From contig NZ_VIKR01000004.1 of the NCBI RefSeq assembly GCF_007004765.1, positions 124,001-188,000 of the forward strand: a stretch of DNA of 64,000 nt, read 5' to 3'. This stretch comes from Aliikangiella marina (GTDB lineage Bacteria > Pseudomonadota > Gammaproteobacteria > Enterobacterales > Kangiellaceae). Position numbers and translations under genes: made by a program. Below, one piece after another: positions 35,375 to 46,299 of this stretch. The notes beneath the pieces were generated by a model. That model was not told the origin of the DNA. It worked only from the letters and a program-made list of their open reading frames with translations, and did not search any database. Numbering within the stretch: the first letter of the stretch is position 1; every line of letters begins with the position of its first letter.

Positions 35375-35853
35375 ATGGTTCAAGATTACCCCTATCTTAG
35401 TTGCCTAATATCAAAACGATCGCTATGTGCAATTTATCACTTTAATTTGGCGAATCCTTTGATAGGATTGCGGTGCTTAGCGCCTGGGTAGCTACAAAAT
35501 AGCAACAGCCATAGATTCGTAGAAATACATTTGTGTGAAAAGTTATTTAAAAATAGACACTTAGAGCAATGCACATAGAAATTAGGGCTAAGCGATAGGC
35601 ATCAAGCAATAGCCGTAAAACAATAAATACAAGTTCAAACTCACAAACAAAGCAGACTCAAAGAAACAAAACGAACTTAGCAAAATTAACTTTGTCTACC
35701 AATTCAACGCCTGGACATTTTGCGTAAAAGCGCTTGAAGCCACAAGCTTCATTCTTCGCATGCTCTTCGGGTTATTGGATAAGCTGTTGACTTTCAACAA
35801 CTAAAAATTGAATAGACAAACAATTATCATCAACCTGTGTATAATCGTTATTC
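35375..35853. other. Intergenic, 479 bp, upstream of degS
   Basis: No gene is visible. A TATAAT at 35840-35845 lies only eight bases before the degS ATG and there is no Shine-Dalgarno sequence between them. If that hexamer is the -10 element, the degS message would be almost leaderless. The rest is AT-rich without clear repeats. Confidence 0.4.
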
Positions 35854-37008
35854 ATGCAATACCTAAAAAACCTTAAATTTATAATTAAATATGCCATTCT
35901 TGGATTGGTTGCGGGCCTATTGGTTTTATTTTTTATGCCAAACAGCAAGCTTTCATTTAATTGGCAAAGTGCACAGAGTGCCTGGCAGTTTTATCTGCAA
36001 CAAACTCAAGAAAAAACTCCGCATGAAGAAGTTCCGCACCTCAATATAACCGATATTTCGTTTTCCGAGGCGGTCCAAAAAGTCTCTTCGTCAGTTGTTA
36101 GCATCAATGTATTTCGGCCAAAAGGATTTCGGGATAGTGCGCAACTTTCTAGCGACCAAAGAATTTTTGATTATGGTGTTGGATTCGGCTCTGGGGTAGT
36201 AATCAGCAAAGAAGGCTACATCGTCACCAACTACCATGTTGTTGCTAATGCAGAACAAATTAGTGTCAACCTTCCTGACGGTAGAAAGCGATTTACTGAA
36301 ATTATCGGCTTTGATAAAGAAACCGATATAGCCGTGCTTAAAACCGACTTAAGTGATTTAACACCAGCAGTTTTCGCTGACTCCGAAACGGTCGATACCG
36401 GCGACTTGGTAATGGCTATTGGTAGTCCGTTCGGACAAAATCAATCGGTTTCTTTAGGCATTGTCAGTGCGATTACCTATTCAGGCTTCGATCCGAGAAT
36501 ACAAACTGATGCGGCAATAAACAGTGGTAACTCGGGCGGGGCATTAATTAATACCCGTGGCGAGGTGATAGGAATCAACCACTCGAAAGTTAACTTGGGC
36601 TCCAGCTTGGCTCAAACCGGCGTCAACTTTGCGATTCCGATTGATACGGTGCAAGAAATAGTCGCCAGCATCATTAAGATTGGTCGTTTTCAACGTAACT
36701 GGTCGGGAATTGAGGCCACCGAACTCATCCAAAGTGATCATGAAAGGTTGTTCCCAAACATTCCCTATAAAACCGGCTTTTTTGTTCGCAGTATTGTTCC
36801 TGGAAGTCCTGCCGCAGAAGCTGACTTAATCATTGGAGACTATGTCACCCACCTCGATGGCATAAAAATCAGTGGGGTTGAGGCCTTTTATCGACTTTAT
36901 ACTAAATTACCTATTGGCAAAAAAATAACCTTAGACATTATTCGCAAGAACAACCGAATGAAGATTAATGTTCAATTGCGGGAGCGTCCCGATAACACAC
37001 AGCCATAA
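35854..37008 (+). CDS. degS: Periplasmic serine protease DegS
   Basis: The 384-residue trypsin-like protease has an N-terminal membrane anchor (YAILGLVAGLLVLFFMP), the catalytic triad His128 (TNYHVV), Asp158 (TDIAVLK) and Ser227 (NSGNSGGAL), and a single C-terminal PDZ domain (GFFVRSIVPGSPAAEADLIIGD). One PDZ and an anchor indicate DegS/AlgW and not DegP/DegQ. It senses misfolded outer-membrane proteins and starts cleavage of the anti-sigma-E factor. Located after zapG as in E. coli, with degQ absent. Confidence 0.93.
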   Translation: MQYLKNLKFIIKYAILGLVAGLLVLFFMPNSKLSFNWQSAQSAWQFYLQQTQEKTPHEEVPHLNITDISFSEAVQKVSSSVVSINVFRPKGFRDSAQLSSDQRIFDYGVGFGSGVVISKEGYIVTNYHVVANAEQISVNLPDGRKRFTEIIGFDKETDIAVLKTDLSDLTPAVFADSETVDTGDLVMAIGSPFGQNQSVSLGIVSAITYSGFDPRIQTDAAINSGNSGGALINTRGEVIGINHSKVNLGSSLAQTGVNFAIPIDTVQEIVASIIKIGRFQRNWSGIEATELIQSDHERLFPNIPYKTGFFVRSIVPGSPAAEADLIIGDYVTHLDGIKISGVEAFYRLYTKLPIGKKITLDIIRKNNRMKINVQLRERPDNTQP

Positions 37009-37050
37009 CAGCGTAGCTGTACAAATACTGAAAATCGTTAATTAAAAACA

Positions 37051-37080
37051 AAAAAAGGAAGGTTAAAACCTTCCTTTTTT
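37051..37080. terminator. Bidirectional terminator between degS and murA
   Basis: AAAAAAGGAAGG and CCTTCCTTTTTT form a perfect stem around a TTAAAA loop. It serves both convergent genes. Confidence 0.92.
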
Positions 37081-37098
37081 AATTCTCACTTAAATGCC

Positions 37099-38367
<1,269 letters not shown>

Positions 38368-38381
38368 TCAGATAAAGCAGG

Positions 38382-38615
38382 TTAAAGACCTGCTTCAGCA
38401 GGGGTCAATGTTTTTAAAGATATTGCATGAAGATCACCTGAAGCGATTTCTTCTTGAACAGTAGCGTATACCATTTGCTGTCTGGCAACGGGTCTTTTAC
38501 CTTCAAAGGCAGACGAAACGACTGTTGCTTCAAAGTGATATCCATCTCCGGCGACTGTCACTGAGTGACAATCCAAGCCAGCTTCAATCTTATTTTTAAC
38601 ATCTGATTCTGTCAT
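38382..38615 (-). CDS. ibaG: BolA-family protein IbaG
   Basis: From the ATG at 38615 the protein has 77 residues, the normal IbaG length: TESDVKNKIEAGLDCHSVTVAGDGYHFEATVV, then SSAFEGKRPVARQQMVYATVQEEIASGDLHAISLKT. IbaG pairs with monothiol glutaredoxins in iron-sulfur handling; the conserved His and Cys for cluster binding are present. A longer frame from 38663 adds 16 residues not found in the family. Upstream, mlaFEDCB are absent from their usual place. Confidence 0.92.
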   Translation of the reverse strand: MTESDVKNKIEAGLDCHSVTVAGDGYHFEATVVSSAFEGKRPVARQQMVYATVQEEIASGDLHAISLKTLTPAEAGL

Positions 38616-38935
38616 TTTACGGCTCAAAAAATGATTAATTTGGAATTGCGGCACATTGTACATCGAATCTATCTCAATGTGTAAGTGACTTGCGTTTCAA
38701 TCTCGTAACGATCTGAAACAATAAAATTTTCATACATGAATCTCATATATGGGTATAATGGCCGACTTTTAACAATTAGACACAAAAATAACTGCTCAAA
38801 AACGCCCTATAAAACTGCGCACGGGTTTACAAACTTAACGGATTGAAACATATTTTTGCTTGATAATCAGGCAATTAGCGCACATGATAATTTTATAGCG
38901 CAGTATTTTGGGATAGTCGGGTTTACATCACACAA

Positions 38936-39913
38936 ATGCTACTTTATTTCGCAATGGTCATTTCGGGCATCTCCCTATTGGTGTGGAGTGCAGATAGATT
39001 TACCGATGGTGCAGCTGCCATTGCGAGAAATTTCGGAATTTCCCCTTTGATTGTTGGCTTAACCATCGTCGCGATGGGCTCTTCTGCACCTGAAATTATT
39101 GTCTCGTTTAATGCCGCAATGAAAGGAACGCCTGGCCTGGCAATTGGAAATGCCATTGGCTCGAATATCGCTAATGTTGGCATGGTTTTGGGTATTGCCG
39201 CAATTGTCACTCCATTAGTGGTTCAATCCCAGATGCTCAAACGAGAAATTCCTGTCCTATTTGGTGTCATGTTATTAGCTTTCGCACTTATGGCTGACCA
39301 TCAGCTCGACCTAACCGACGGAATCATTCTCCTTTTTTCATTGTTTGCTTACATTGCTTGGCTAACCCACTCGGCAATCAAAGGCAGAGCCAAAGACGAC
39401 CTGATGCTCGAAGAGTTGATTGAAGAGCTTCCGGAACAAATGCCCAATTGGAAAGCAATACTATGGGTTATCGTCGGTTTGATCATCCTCCAACTTAGCT
39501 CTAAATTACTCGTCAATGGCGCCACCGCAATCGCTTATGAGTTTGGTGTCAGCGATTTTCTCATCGGCGTCACGATTGTCGCTGTTGGGACCAGCCTTCC
39601 GGAGCTCGCAGCCTCAATTACCGGCGTCCTTAAAGGCGAACATGAATTAGCAATTGGTAACGTTATTGGTTCCAACATCTTCAACTTGTTGGCCGTGCTG
39701 GGCACACCAGCAGTCGTTACCTTGGTCGACGTTGCACCTCAATACCTGCTCATTGATTACTCATTTATGTTTGGGTTAATTGTTGCCGTCAGTTTTATGG
39801 CGTGGGGAAGAAAAGGCGAACCTGGAGAAATTACCCGGCTTGAAGGTTCAATCTTGCTCTGTTTATTCATCGGCTATCAGTTCTATCAGTTCTTTACTGC
39901 TTCGCAAGTCTAA
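38936..39913 (+). CDS. Calcium/sodium antiporter (YrbG/CaxA-like)
   Basis: The 325-residue protein contains two inverted copies of the Na/Ca exchanger motif: IVAMGSSAPEIIVSFNAAMKG..IAIGNAIGSNIANVGMVLG and VGTSLPELAASITGVLKGEHELAIGNVIGSNIFNLLAVLG. It has about ten helices and is the K+-independent bacterial CaCA type. It stands at the head of the kdsD-kdsC-lpt cluster as yrbG does in E. coli. Confidence 0.92.
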   Translation: MLLYFAMVISGISLLVWSADRFTDGAAAIARNFGISPLIVGLTIVAMGSSAPEIIVSFNAAMKGTPGLAIGNAIGSNIANVGMVLGIAAIVTPLVVQSQMLKREIPVLFGVMLLAFALMADHQLDLTDGIILLFSLFAYIAWLTHSAIKGRAKDDLMLEELIEELPEQMPNWKAILWVIVGLIILQLSSKLLVNGATAIAYEFGVSDFLIGVTIVAVGTSLPELAASITGVLKGEHELAIGNVIGSNIFNLLAVLGTPAVVTLVDVAPQYLLIDYSFMFGLIVAVSFMAWGRKGEPGEITRLEGSILLCLFIGYQFYQFFTASQV

Positions 39914-40045
39914 AAAATAGCTAATAATCGACCCTTTTTAGCGATATACTCTACCTCATTGAAAATTAACCATTTCCTTTGATTGGATTGACTGTTGCAA
40001 GTCATTCAATAGGTTACTGGGGTGCGATTTTTCTATAGGTTATTT

Positions 40046-41020
40046 ATGTCGCAAGCTGAAGATTTTGTAAAAAATGGCATTCAAGTCATTGAAGTTGAGA
40101 AAGCCGCTGTCGCGGCATTACAAAAGAGTATTGATAAAAACTTTGCAGATGCCTGTCAGTTATTATTCAACTGCCAAGGGCGAATCGTGGTTATTGGTAT
40201 GGGTAAATCTGGCCATATCGGTAATAAAATCGCCGCGACTCTTGCCAGCACAGGCAGCCCCGCGTTTTTTGTTCATCCTGGCGAAGCGAGCCATGGGGAT
40301 CTGGGAATGATCACAGCGGATGACGTCGTACTCGCTTTATCCAACTCTGGAGAAACAGCCGAAGTCACTTCCCTACTTCCCGTGATAAAACGCCTCAATG
40401 TGCCATTAATTAGTATGACCGGCAATCCAAAATCAACGCTATCAAAATTCGCAAATGTGAACTTGGATACCAGCGTTGATAAGGAAGCTTGTCCAATGAA
40501 TCTAGCGCCAACTGCATCGACAACAGTCGCGTTAGTAATGGGTGACGCGCTCGCTGTGGCACTGTTGCAAGCAAGGGGATTCACCGAAGATGATTTTGCC
40601 CTCTCGCACCCCGGTGGAAGCCTTGGCCGCAAATTATTACTCAAAGTCGAAGATATCATGCATCATGGCGAATTAATGCCGTTGGTGAGTGAAACAACCT
40701 CATTAACTAATTCGTTACTTGAAATGACTGAAAAAAGACTAGGCATGACTTGCGTGGTCAACGCTGAAGGCAAGCTTATCGGTATTTTCACCGATGGCGA
40801 TCTGCGCAGAACACTTGCGAAGGGGCTTGATTTTAGTTCGACACCGATCAATCAAGTGATGACCCATTCACCAAAAACAATTAATGCCGGTAAACTGGCA
40901 GCCGAAGCCTTACAGTTAATGGAGACTCATGCCATTAACGCCTTAGTTGTAGTCGATGAGGTAGAAAAACCAATCGGAGCTTTAAACATGCATGATTTGT
41001 TGAAAGCAGGAGTGGTTTAA
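40046..41020 (+). CDS. kdsD: Arabinose 5-phosphate isomerase KdsD
   Basis: The 324-residue protein has a SIS domain (GRIVVIGMGKSGHIGNKIAATLASTG, PAFFVHPGEASHGDLGMI, ALSNSGETAEV) and two C-terminal CBS domains (VEDIMHHGELMPLV and VMTHSPKTINAGKLAAEAL). It makes arabinose 5-phosphate for Kdo synthesis. A GTG at 40022 opens the longest frame, but the ATG at 40046 gives the family N-terminus. It abuts kdsC directly. Confidence 0.94.
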   Translation: MSQAEDFVKNGIQVIEVEKAAVAALQKSIDKNFADACQLLFNCQGRIVVIGMGKSGHIGNKIAATLASTGSPAFFVHPGEASHGDLGMITADDVVLALSNSGETAEVTSLLPVIKRLNVPLISMTGNPKSTLSKFANVNLDTSVDKEACPMNLAPTASTTVALVMGDALAVALLQARGFTEDDFALSHPGGSLGRKLLLKVEDIMHHGELMPLVSETTSLTNSLLEMTEKRLGMTCVVNAEGKLIGIFTDGDLRRTLAKGLDFSSTPINQVMTHSPKTINAGKLAAEALQLMETHAINALVVVDEVEKPIGALNMHDLLKAGVV

Positions 41021-41560
41021 ATGACAACCAATACGAATGACACCCTCATTGCTAAAGCGCAAAAAATTAAGCTGCTTATTTGCGATGTTGATGGGGTTTT
41101 GAGCGATGGTAAAGTTTATTTCTCTAACCAAGGAGACGAACTTAAAAACTTTAATATCAAAGATGGTTTAGGAATAAAGCTGTTGCAGAAGTCTGGGATC
41201 AAAGTCGCTATTATCACCGGAAGAGAATCTAACATTGTTACTCACCGAGCTAAAGAACTGGGTATAACAATCCTCTACCAAGGTCGTTCCGACAAACGTG
41301 CTACCTTTCAAGAAATTATCGAATCACTCGAGCTCTCGTCTGAAGAAGTTGCTCACATCGGCGATGATTTGCCCGATTTACCTTTGATGAAAAAAGCCGG
41401 ACTTGGATTAGCGGTAAATGATGCACATGACTTTGTGAGACACAACGCTGACTGGGTTTCCAGCAAAAATGGTGGTCAAGGTGCGGTACGCGAAGCCGCT
41501 GATATGTTGCTTGATGCACAAGGTAAACTTGACAGTCTTTTGAAAAGTTACTTGCAATGA
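41021..41560 (+). CDS. kdsC: Kdo-8-phosphate phosphatase KdsC
   Basis: The 179-residue HAD phosphatase has motif I LLICDVDGVLSDG, KDGLGIKLLQKSGIKVAIITGRES and the late HIGDDLPDLPLMKKAGLGLAV. It removes the phosphate from Kdo-8-phosphate. C-cap-type active-site loop residues are as in the family. It overlaps lptC by four bases. Confidence 0.95.
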   Translation: MTTNTNDTLIAKAQKIKLLICDVDGVLSDGKVYFSNQGDELKNFNIKDGLGIKLLQKSGIKVAIITGRESNIVTHRAKELGITILYQGRSDKRATFQEIIESLELSSEEVAHIGDDLPDLPLMKKAGLGLAVNDAHDFVRHNADWVSSKNGGQGAVREAADMLLDAQGKLDSLLKSYLQ

Positions 41561-42114
41561 GAAAACGAACCAAAGCTGCAATCCTTGCATCAATAACAGC
41601 GATTATACTGTCTGTTAACTACTGGCAACCAAGTGTAGTTACCTTAACGCCAGAAGCGACAGAACTATCCGATGCAGACTACTATTTCCAAGACGTAAAA
41701 GTTAAACAATATGCATCGTCAGGTAAAATCGAAAGTCAACTCAGTGCGGTTAAAATGGAACATTATAAGCTCGATGATTATTCAGAAATTGTTCAGCCTA
41801 GAATCATCATAATGAGCGATAATCAGTCGGCTTGGCAAATTAGCGCCGAAACAGGAAAGCTCAGCCACAAAACTAATCAATTGGAACTCAAAACTAACAC
41901 TCGTTTGTTCAGAAAAGATACTATCCAAAGTGGTGAGTTGAAAACCGATACCTTACTGATCGATATGGCAAACAATATCGCCTCAACACGAGATCAGGTG
42001 ATTATTGAAAATGCGAATACTAGAACCATCGCCAAAGGGATGGATGCTCGTTTTAAAGAAGAACAAATTGAATTGCAGGGGCCTGTTGAAACAGTGGAAA
42101 CCTCTAATGAATAG
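41557..42114 (+). CDS. lptC: LPS export protein LptC
   Basis: The 185-residue protein has one N-terminal membrane helix and a periplasmic beta-jellyroll (ADYYFQDVKVKQYASSGKIESQLSAVKMEHY, then WQISAETGKLSHKTNQLELKTNTRLFR). It links the LptB2FG transporter to LptA in the trans-envelope LPS bridge. It overlaps lptA by eight bases. LptC sequences diverge strongly, so context carries much of the identification. Confidence 0.92.
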   Translation: MRKRTKAAILASITAIILSVNYWQPSVVTLTPEATELSDADYYFQDVKVKQYASSGKIESQLSAVKMEHYKLDDYSEIVQPRIIIMSDNQSAWQISAETGKLSHKTNQLELKTNTRLFRKDTIQSGELKTDTLLIDMANNIASTRDQVIIENANTRTIAKGMDARFKEEQIELQGPVETVETSNE

Positions 42115-42796
42115 CAACTTAAAGTGCAACAGCCTGTTAGGGTTAATGATGCTCTTGGTGACATTACCAGCGCACAGTCAGGAGACTCGGAAAATCACCG
42201 GAGATAGTTCCTCTTGGGATATTGCTAACAACCAAATGAAATATTTTGGTAATGCGGTCTTAACCTTTCAAAACCTCACCTTAAAAGGTGACCAACTCAT
42301 TGCTATGCGCGACCCGCAAAGCAAACGAGAGACAATTATTGTTAACGGTCAACCCGCCAGCTTCGAAGACACCAACCAAGCGCAACAATTATCCACCAAT
42401 TTGCAAGCGTTGAATATTGAATATCAATCCGAAACAATCCTAGCTTCACAAAATGTTCACATCAAACAAGTCAATGAACGTCAAGAAACCATCGATATCA
42501 AAGGTGACAAATTGTCTTGGAAACAGTCAACAGACTTCAGTTTATCAGTGTCTGGTTCACCACTTGAAGTAGCAATTATGCAGGCTGATAAAAGCAGTAT
42601 TAGCGCCAAAGCCAATCAGTTGATTTACAACAAACAATCGGAATTGTTTGAACTTATCGGCGATGTAATCGTCAACAGCGAAAGAGAAACCTTGAGAGCT
42701 GAAAAAGTCATATATAATATGAAAACCCGTATTCTTCAGGTTCCAAAATCCGACAAGCGCCAAGTCGAGATAATCCAATCGAAAGCTAATAAGTAG
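42107..42796 (+). CDS. lptA: LPS transport periplasmic protein LptA
   Basis: The 229-residue protein starts at an ATG inside the lptC stop region and has a cleavable signal peptide (TLPAHS-QET). Its beta-jellyroll repeats include [26 protein letters not shown] and [23 protein letters not shown], then [19 protein letters not shown]. LptA polymerises head to tail to carry LPS across the periplasm. The longer frame from 42005 lies inside lptC and is rejected. Confidence 0.93.
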   Translation: MNSNLKCNSLLGLMMLLVTLPAHSQETRKITGDSSSWDIANNQMKYFGNAVLTFQNLTLKGDQLIAMRDPQSKRETIIVNGQPASFEDTNQAQQLSTNLQALNIEYQSETILASQNVHIKQVNERQETIDIKGDKLSWKQSTDFSLSVSGSPLEVAIMQADKSSISAKANQLIYNKQSELFELIGDVIVNSERETLRAEKVIYNMKTRILQVPKSDKRQVEIIQSKANK

Positions 42797-42807
42797 AGTT
42801 AACAAGC

Positions 42808-43533
42808 ATGAGCCAACTGTCAGCCAAACATCTGGCAAAAATTTATTCCGGTCGAAAAGTGGTTTCCGATGTTTCAATGCAAGTCAATATGGGAGAAATA
42901 GTTGGCCTGCTCGGACCGAACGGCGCAGGAAAAACAACCTCTTTTTACATGATCGTTGGCTTAGTCAATGCTGATGATGGGGAAATATTTTTAGACAATC
43001 AAAACATTACCGAAGCGGCAATGCATGAAAGAGCCAATATGGGAATTGGATACCTTCCACAGGAAGCTTCCGTGTTTCGTAAGTTAACCGTCGAGCAAAA
43101 TATCTTAGCCATCTTAGAGCTGAACCCAAAACTATCGCAACAAGATCGCCAGCAAAAGATGCAAGAGTTACTCGAGGAATTTCAAATAACTCATATTCAA
43201 AAGAGTTTAGGCATGGCCCTTTCAGGCGGTGAAAGACGCCGCGTCGAGATTGCTCGCGCACTCGCGAATGATCCCAAATTTATATTGCTAGATGAACCAT
43301 TTGCAGGCGTCGATCCAATCTCAGTAGGAGAAATCAAACATATCATTCAACATCTAAGAGATCGAGGTTTAGGCGTTTTAATTACCGACCACAATGTTCG
43401 GGAAACACTTGATGTTTGTGAGAGAGCCTACATCGTTGAATCCGGCCGACTGCTCGCAGAAGGTAAGCCAGAGGAAATTCTCGCCAATGCTCAAGTCAAA
43501 AAAGTATATTTGGGCGAAAATTTCCGATTGTAA
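42808..43533 (+). CDS. lptB: LPS export ABC transporter ATPase LptB
   Basis: The 241-residue ATPase has Walker [10 protein letters not shown], the Q-loop region [13 protein letters not shown], the signature [17 protein letters not shown] and Walker [17 protein letters not shown]. It energises LPS extraction with LptFG, which are not in this window. Eleven bases separate it from lptA. Confidence 0.97.
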   Translation: MSQLSAKHLAKIYSGRKVVSDVSMQVNMGEIVGLLGPNGAGKTTSFYMIVGLVNADDGEIFLDNQNITEAAMHERANMGIGYLPQEASVFRKLTVEQNILAILELNPKLSQQDRQQKMQELLEEFQITHIQKSLGMALSGGERRRVEIARALANDPKFILLDEPFAGVDPISVGEIKHIIQHLRDRGLGVLITDHNVRETLDVCERAYIVESGRLLAEGKPEEILANAQVKKVYLGENFRL

Positions 43534-43608
43534 GGCGCTGCTTTAGACTCACATTTTGTTGCTTTTTTATCCAAGCTTTATGAAGTGAGGTCATAAGGCT
43601 CCGATAAG

Positions 43609-43628
43609 TTATTGCTTTCTAGCAATAA
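43609..43628 (+). terminator. Stem-loop after lptB
   Basis: TTATTGCT and AGCAATAA form a perfect eight-pair stem with a TTCT loop. It is AU-rich and without a T-run, so it may be a 3' processing or weak termination hairpin. Confidence 0.45.
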
Positions 43629-43737
43629 GTCGTATTTTAAGACAATTTTACTTGAAACCGCGCAATAAGACCTTAATATAAATAGTAATAACAAAGGAAA
43701 TTGTTAAGCTTATTCGATGTCAGATTATTTTCCGCTT

Positions 43738-43766
43738 TTGGTTCAAATAACTGCTATAGTTATAAC
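43738..43766 (+). promoter_or_regulatory. Candidate sigma-70 promoter of rpoN
   Basis: TTGGTT and TATAAC are separated by exactly 17 bases, 43 bases before the rpoN ATG. A short GAGGC/GCCTC inverted repeat lies in the leader. Inferred from spacing and hexamers only. Confidence 0.4.
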
Positions 43767-43808
43767 AAAGAGAGGCAATAATATATTGGCCTCCGGAAAA
43801 CAATATTA

Positions 43809-45305
43809 ATGAAACAATCTTTACAATTAAAAATCAGTCAGTCACTGACGATGACCCCCCAGTTGCAACAAGCCATCAAGCTTTTGCAACTTTCGAGTTT
43901 AGATCTACAAAGCGAAATTCAAGAGATTCTAGATTCCAACCCTTTGCTTGAGGGCGAATCTAACGAAGAAGGTATCTCTTCAGAATCCGACTCAAATAGT
44001 TCGACCAACGAAACATCTGACGCAGCCAATAATGCTGAAATCACCGATTCATCCGACAAACTCGCTGATGACAAAATCACCAATGATTTAGAAACAGACA
44101 GTCAGTGGGAAGATTGGGGTTATGTATCTCAAGGTACGACATCAGCGCAAAACTCTGATCCTAACAGTCATTATGAATATCAAGGAGAGACCAGCGAATC
44201 ACTTCAGGATCAGCTTCAATGGCAAGTAGAAATGATGAACTTATCGGAAGTTGACCTGGCAATAGCAACGGTTTTGATTGACGCTATCGACGAACGTGGC
44301 TACGTCAGAGCGCCTTTGGAAGACGTCGTAGAGATGATGCATGAAGAACTCGAATCTGATGAAGATGAACAAACAGTCGAAATCGAGGAAGTCAAAGCAG
44401 TGTTACACCTGCTGCAAAGCTTTGAACCTGCGGGAATTGCCGCTAGAGATCTTAAAGAGTGCCTGCAAATCCAGCTCAAAAGACTCGATGAAACTACTGC
44501 TGAATCCACGCTAGCGGCTAAGTTATTAGACAGTGAATTTGAGCTCCTTTCCAGCCGAAACTATCGACAAATTATGCGCAATATGGGAATCTCAGAAAGC
44601 CAACTGAAAGGTGCGTTGTCGATTATTCAATCACTTGACCCTCGGCCCGGCAATCAGATTAATCAAAATACCGCACAATACATCACTCCCGATGTATTTG
44701 TTAAGAAAGATAGTAAAGGAATTTGGACCGTTGAACTAAATGGCGGTTGCACACCCAAGTTAAAAATCAATGATGCCTATGCTGCGCTTATCAAGCGAGC
44801 TGACAATAGTGCAGATAATGTCTACTTAAAAAATAATTTGCAAGATGCGAAGTGGTTTATCAAAAGCTTACAAAGTAGAAATGAAACATTGCTAAAAGTT
44901 GCTTCAAGCATCGTTGAAAAGCAGGTAGGCTTTTTAGAATACGGCGAAGAGGCGATGAAGCCTCTGGTTTTAAATGATATCGCGGAAGAAGTCGAAATGC
45001 ATGAGTCAACGATATCGCGGGTAACGACTCAAAAATATATGCACACACCGCGAGGAATATTTGAACTCAAGTATTTCTTTTCTAGCCACGTTGGAACGAC
45101 CTCAGGCGGAGAAGCTTCTTCTACAGCCATACGCGCCGTCATCAAAAAGCTTATTGGTGCCGAAAATGAAGCCAAACCACTGAGCGATAGCAAGTTAGCT
45201 AACTTATTGAATGAACAAGGAATCAAAGTCGCCAGACGCACGGTTGCTAAGTATCGCGAAGCGATGTCTATACCACCGTCAAACGAGCGTAAAAAATTGA
45301 TCTAA
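43809..45305 (+). CDS. rpoN: RNA polymerase sigma-54 factor RpoN
   Basis: The 498-residue protein has the Gln-rich activator region (LQLKISQSLTMTPQLQQAIKLLQLS), an acidic linker, the core-binding domain (SFEPAGIAARDLKECLQIQL) and a C-terminal DNA-binding part with the RpoN box VARRTVAKYRE. It directs transcription from -24/-12 promoters. It sits between lptB and hpf in the conserved nitrogen-PTS cluster. Confidence 0.97.
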   Translation: MKQSLQLKISQSLTMTPQLQQAIKLLQLSSLDLQSEIQEILDSNPLLEGESNEEGISSESDSNSSTNETSDAANNAEITDSSDKLADDKITNDLETDSQWEDWGYVSQGTTSAQNSDPNSHYEYQGETSESLQDQLQWQVEMMNLSEVDLAIATVLIDAIDERGYVRAPLEDVVEMMHEELESDEDEQTVEIEEVKAVLHLLQSFEPAGIAARDLKECLQIQLKRLDETTAESTLAAKLLDSEFELLSSRNYRQIMRNMGISESQLKGALSIIQSLDPRPGNQINQNTAQYITPDVFVKKDSKGIWTVELNGGCTPKLKINDAYAALIKRADNSADNVYLKNNLQDAKWFIKSLQSRNETLLKVASSIVEKQVGFLEYGEEAMKPLVLNDIAEEVEMHESTISRVTTQKYMHTPRGIFELKYFFSSHVGTTSGGEASSTAIRAVIKKLIGAENEAKPLSDSKLANLLNEQGIKVARRTVAKYREAMSIPPSNERKKLI

Positions 45306-45391
45306 AGCATTAAGCCAACTCCCTCTTGGCGTTAGTCTGTAATTGAGGGCAACAACTTAATATTTCTGTCAACAAAAGAAGGAATACTACT

Positions 45392-45679
45392 ATGCAAATC
45401 AACCTTACCGGTCATCACCTTGACGTCACCGATTCGCTAAGAAACTATGTCCACGAAAAGTTCGAGCGGATCAGCCGCCACTTCGATCACATCAATAATG
45501 TCCATGTTATATTGCAGGTAGAAAAACTTAGACAAATTGCAGAAGCCAAATTAAATGTCAATGGTGGAGAAATTTTTGCGAATAGTGAGTCTGAAGACAT
45601 GTATGCCGCTATAGACTCGCTAGTCGACAAGTTAGACCGACAAGTTATTAAGCATAAGGAAAAGTTAATTCGACATTAG
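45392..45679 (+). CDS. hpf: Ribosome hibernation promoting factor (short form)
   Basis: The 95-residue protein reads MQINLTGHHLDVTDSLRNYV, HFDHINNVHVILQVEKLRQIAEA and DMYAAIDSLVDKLDRQVIKHKEKL, matching short HPF. It binds near the decoding centre and promotes 100S dimers in stationary phase. AAGGAATAC before the ATG is a clear Shine-Dalgarno sequence. Confidence 0.95.
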   Translation: MQINLTGHHLDVTDSLRNYVHEKFERISRHFDHINNVHVILQVEKLRQIAEAKLNVNGGEIFANSESEDMYAAIDSLVDKLDRQVIKHKEKLIRH

Positions 45680-45720
45680 TCGAATAAAATCTTGAATTAG
45701 TAAAAATTTACTAAAACTAA

Positions 45721-45759
45721 TGGAGCCGATTATGTTACCCTTTGCAAAATTCGGCTCCA
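45721..45759 (+). promoter_or_regulatory. Stem-loop between hpf and ptsN
   Basis: TGGAGCCGA at 45721-45729 pairs perfectly with TCGGCTCCA at 45751-45759. It covers an upstream TTG that would otherwise extend ptsN and ends 24 bases before the chosen ATG. It has no T-run and could be a translational control hairpin or processing site. Confidence 0.5.
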
Positions 45760-45783
45760 GAACTTTCAAAACCCACTCAACCG

Positions 45784-46245
45784 ATGAACATCAGTCAAAT
45801 TTTAACGCCAGAAGCCACCCTCTGTAGCGTTAGCTTATCGAGCAAGAAAAAAGTTATCGAAAAAGTCAGTGAAGTCATGGCACAATCGATAAATTGTCAT
45901 GCTGAAGATATCTATGAAAGCTTGTTCGCGAGAGAAAAATTGGGCACCACTGCGCTTGGCCACGGCATTGCTATACCGCATGGCCGGGTGGAAGCTTGTA
46001 CCAAAGCGACCTCTGTGTTGTTGTTGCTTGACACCCCTGTGGATTATGACGCCCCTGATGGACAACCGGTAGATATCATATTTGCCATCTTGGTTCCGGA
46101 ACAGGCCGATGCAGAGCAATTAAAATGCCTTGCTGAAATCGCCAAAGTATTATCTGAGCCAAGCTTGGTATCACAAATTCGTCACGCTCACTGTGGCGAT
46201 GCCCTATTTGAGATTATTGAAAAAGCCGCTCTCAAGCAGGAATAA
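45784..46245 (+). CDS. ptsN: PTS IIA-like nitrogen regulatory protein PtsN
   Basis: From the ATG at 45784 the protein has 153 residues. The fold is EIIA of the fructose/nitrogen type, with REKLGTTALGHGIAIPHGR, whose His66 is the phosphorylation site, and DYDAPDGQPVDIIFAILVP. It signals nitrogen/carbon state with PtsO. The longer frame starts at a TTG inside the stem-loop. Part of hpf-ptsN-rapZ-ptsO. Confidence 0.94.
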   Translation: MNISQILTPEATLCSVSLSSKKKVIEKVSEVMAQSINCHAEDIYESLFAREKLGTTALGHGIAIPHGRVEACTKATSVLLLLDTPVDYDAPDGQPVDIIFAILVPEQADAEQLKCLAEIAKVLSEPSLVSQIRHAHCGDALFEIIEKAALKQE

Positions 46246-46299
46246 CTTGTAAAATTTCTGTTATTGATTTGCCCTCAATAAAGCGGGATACTGAACTCT

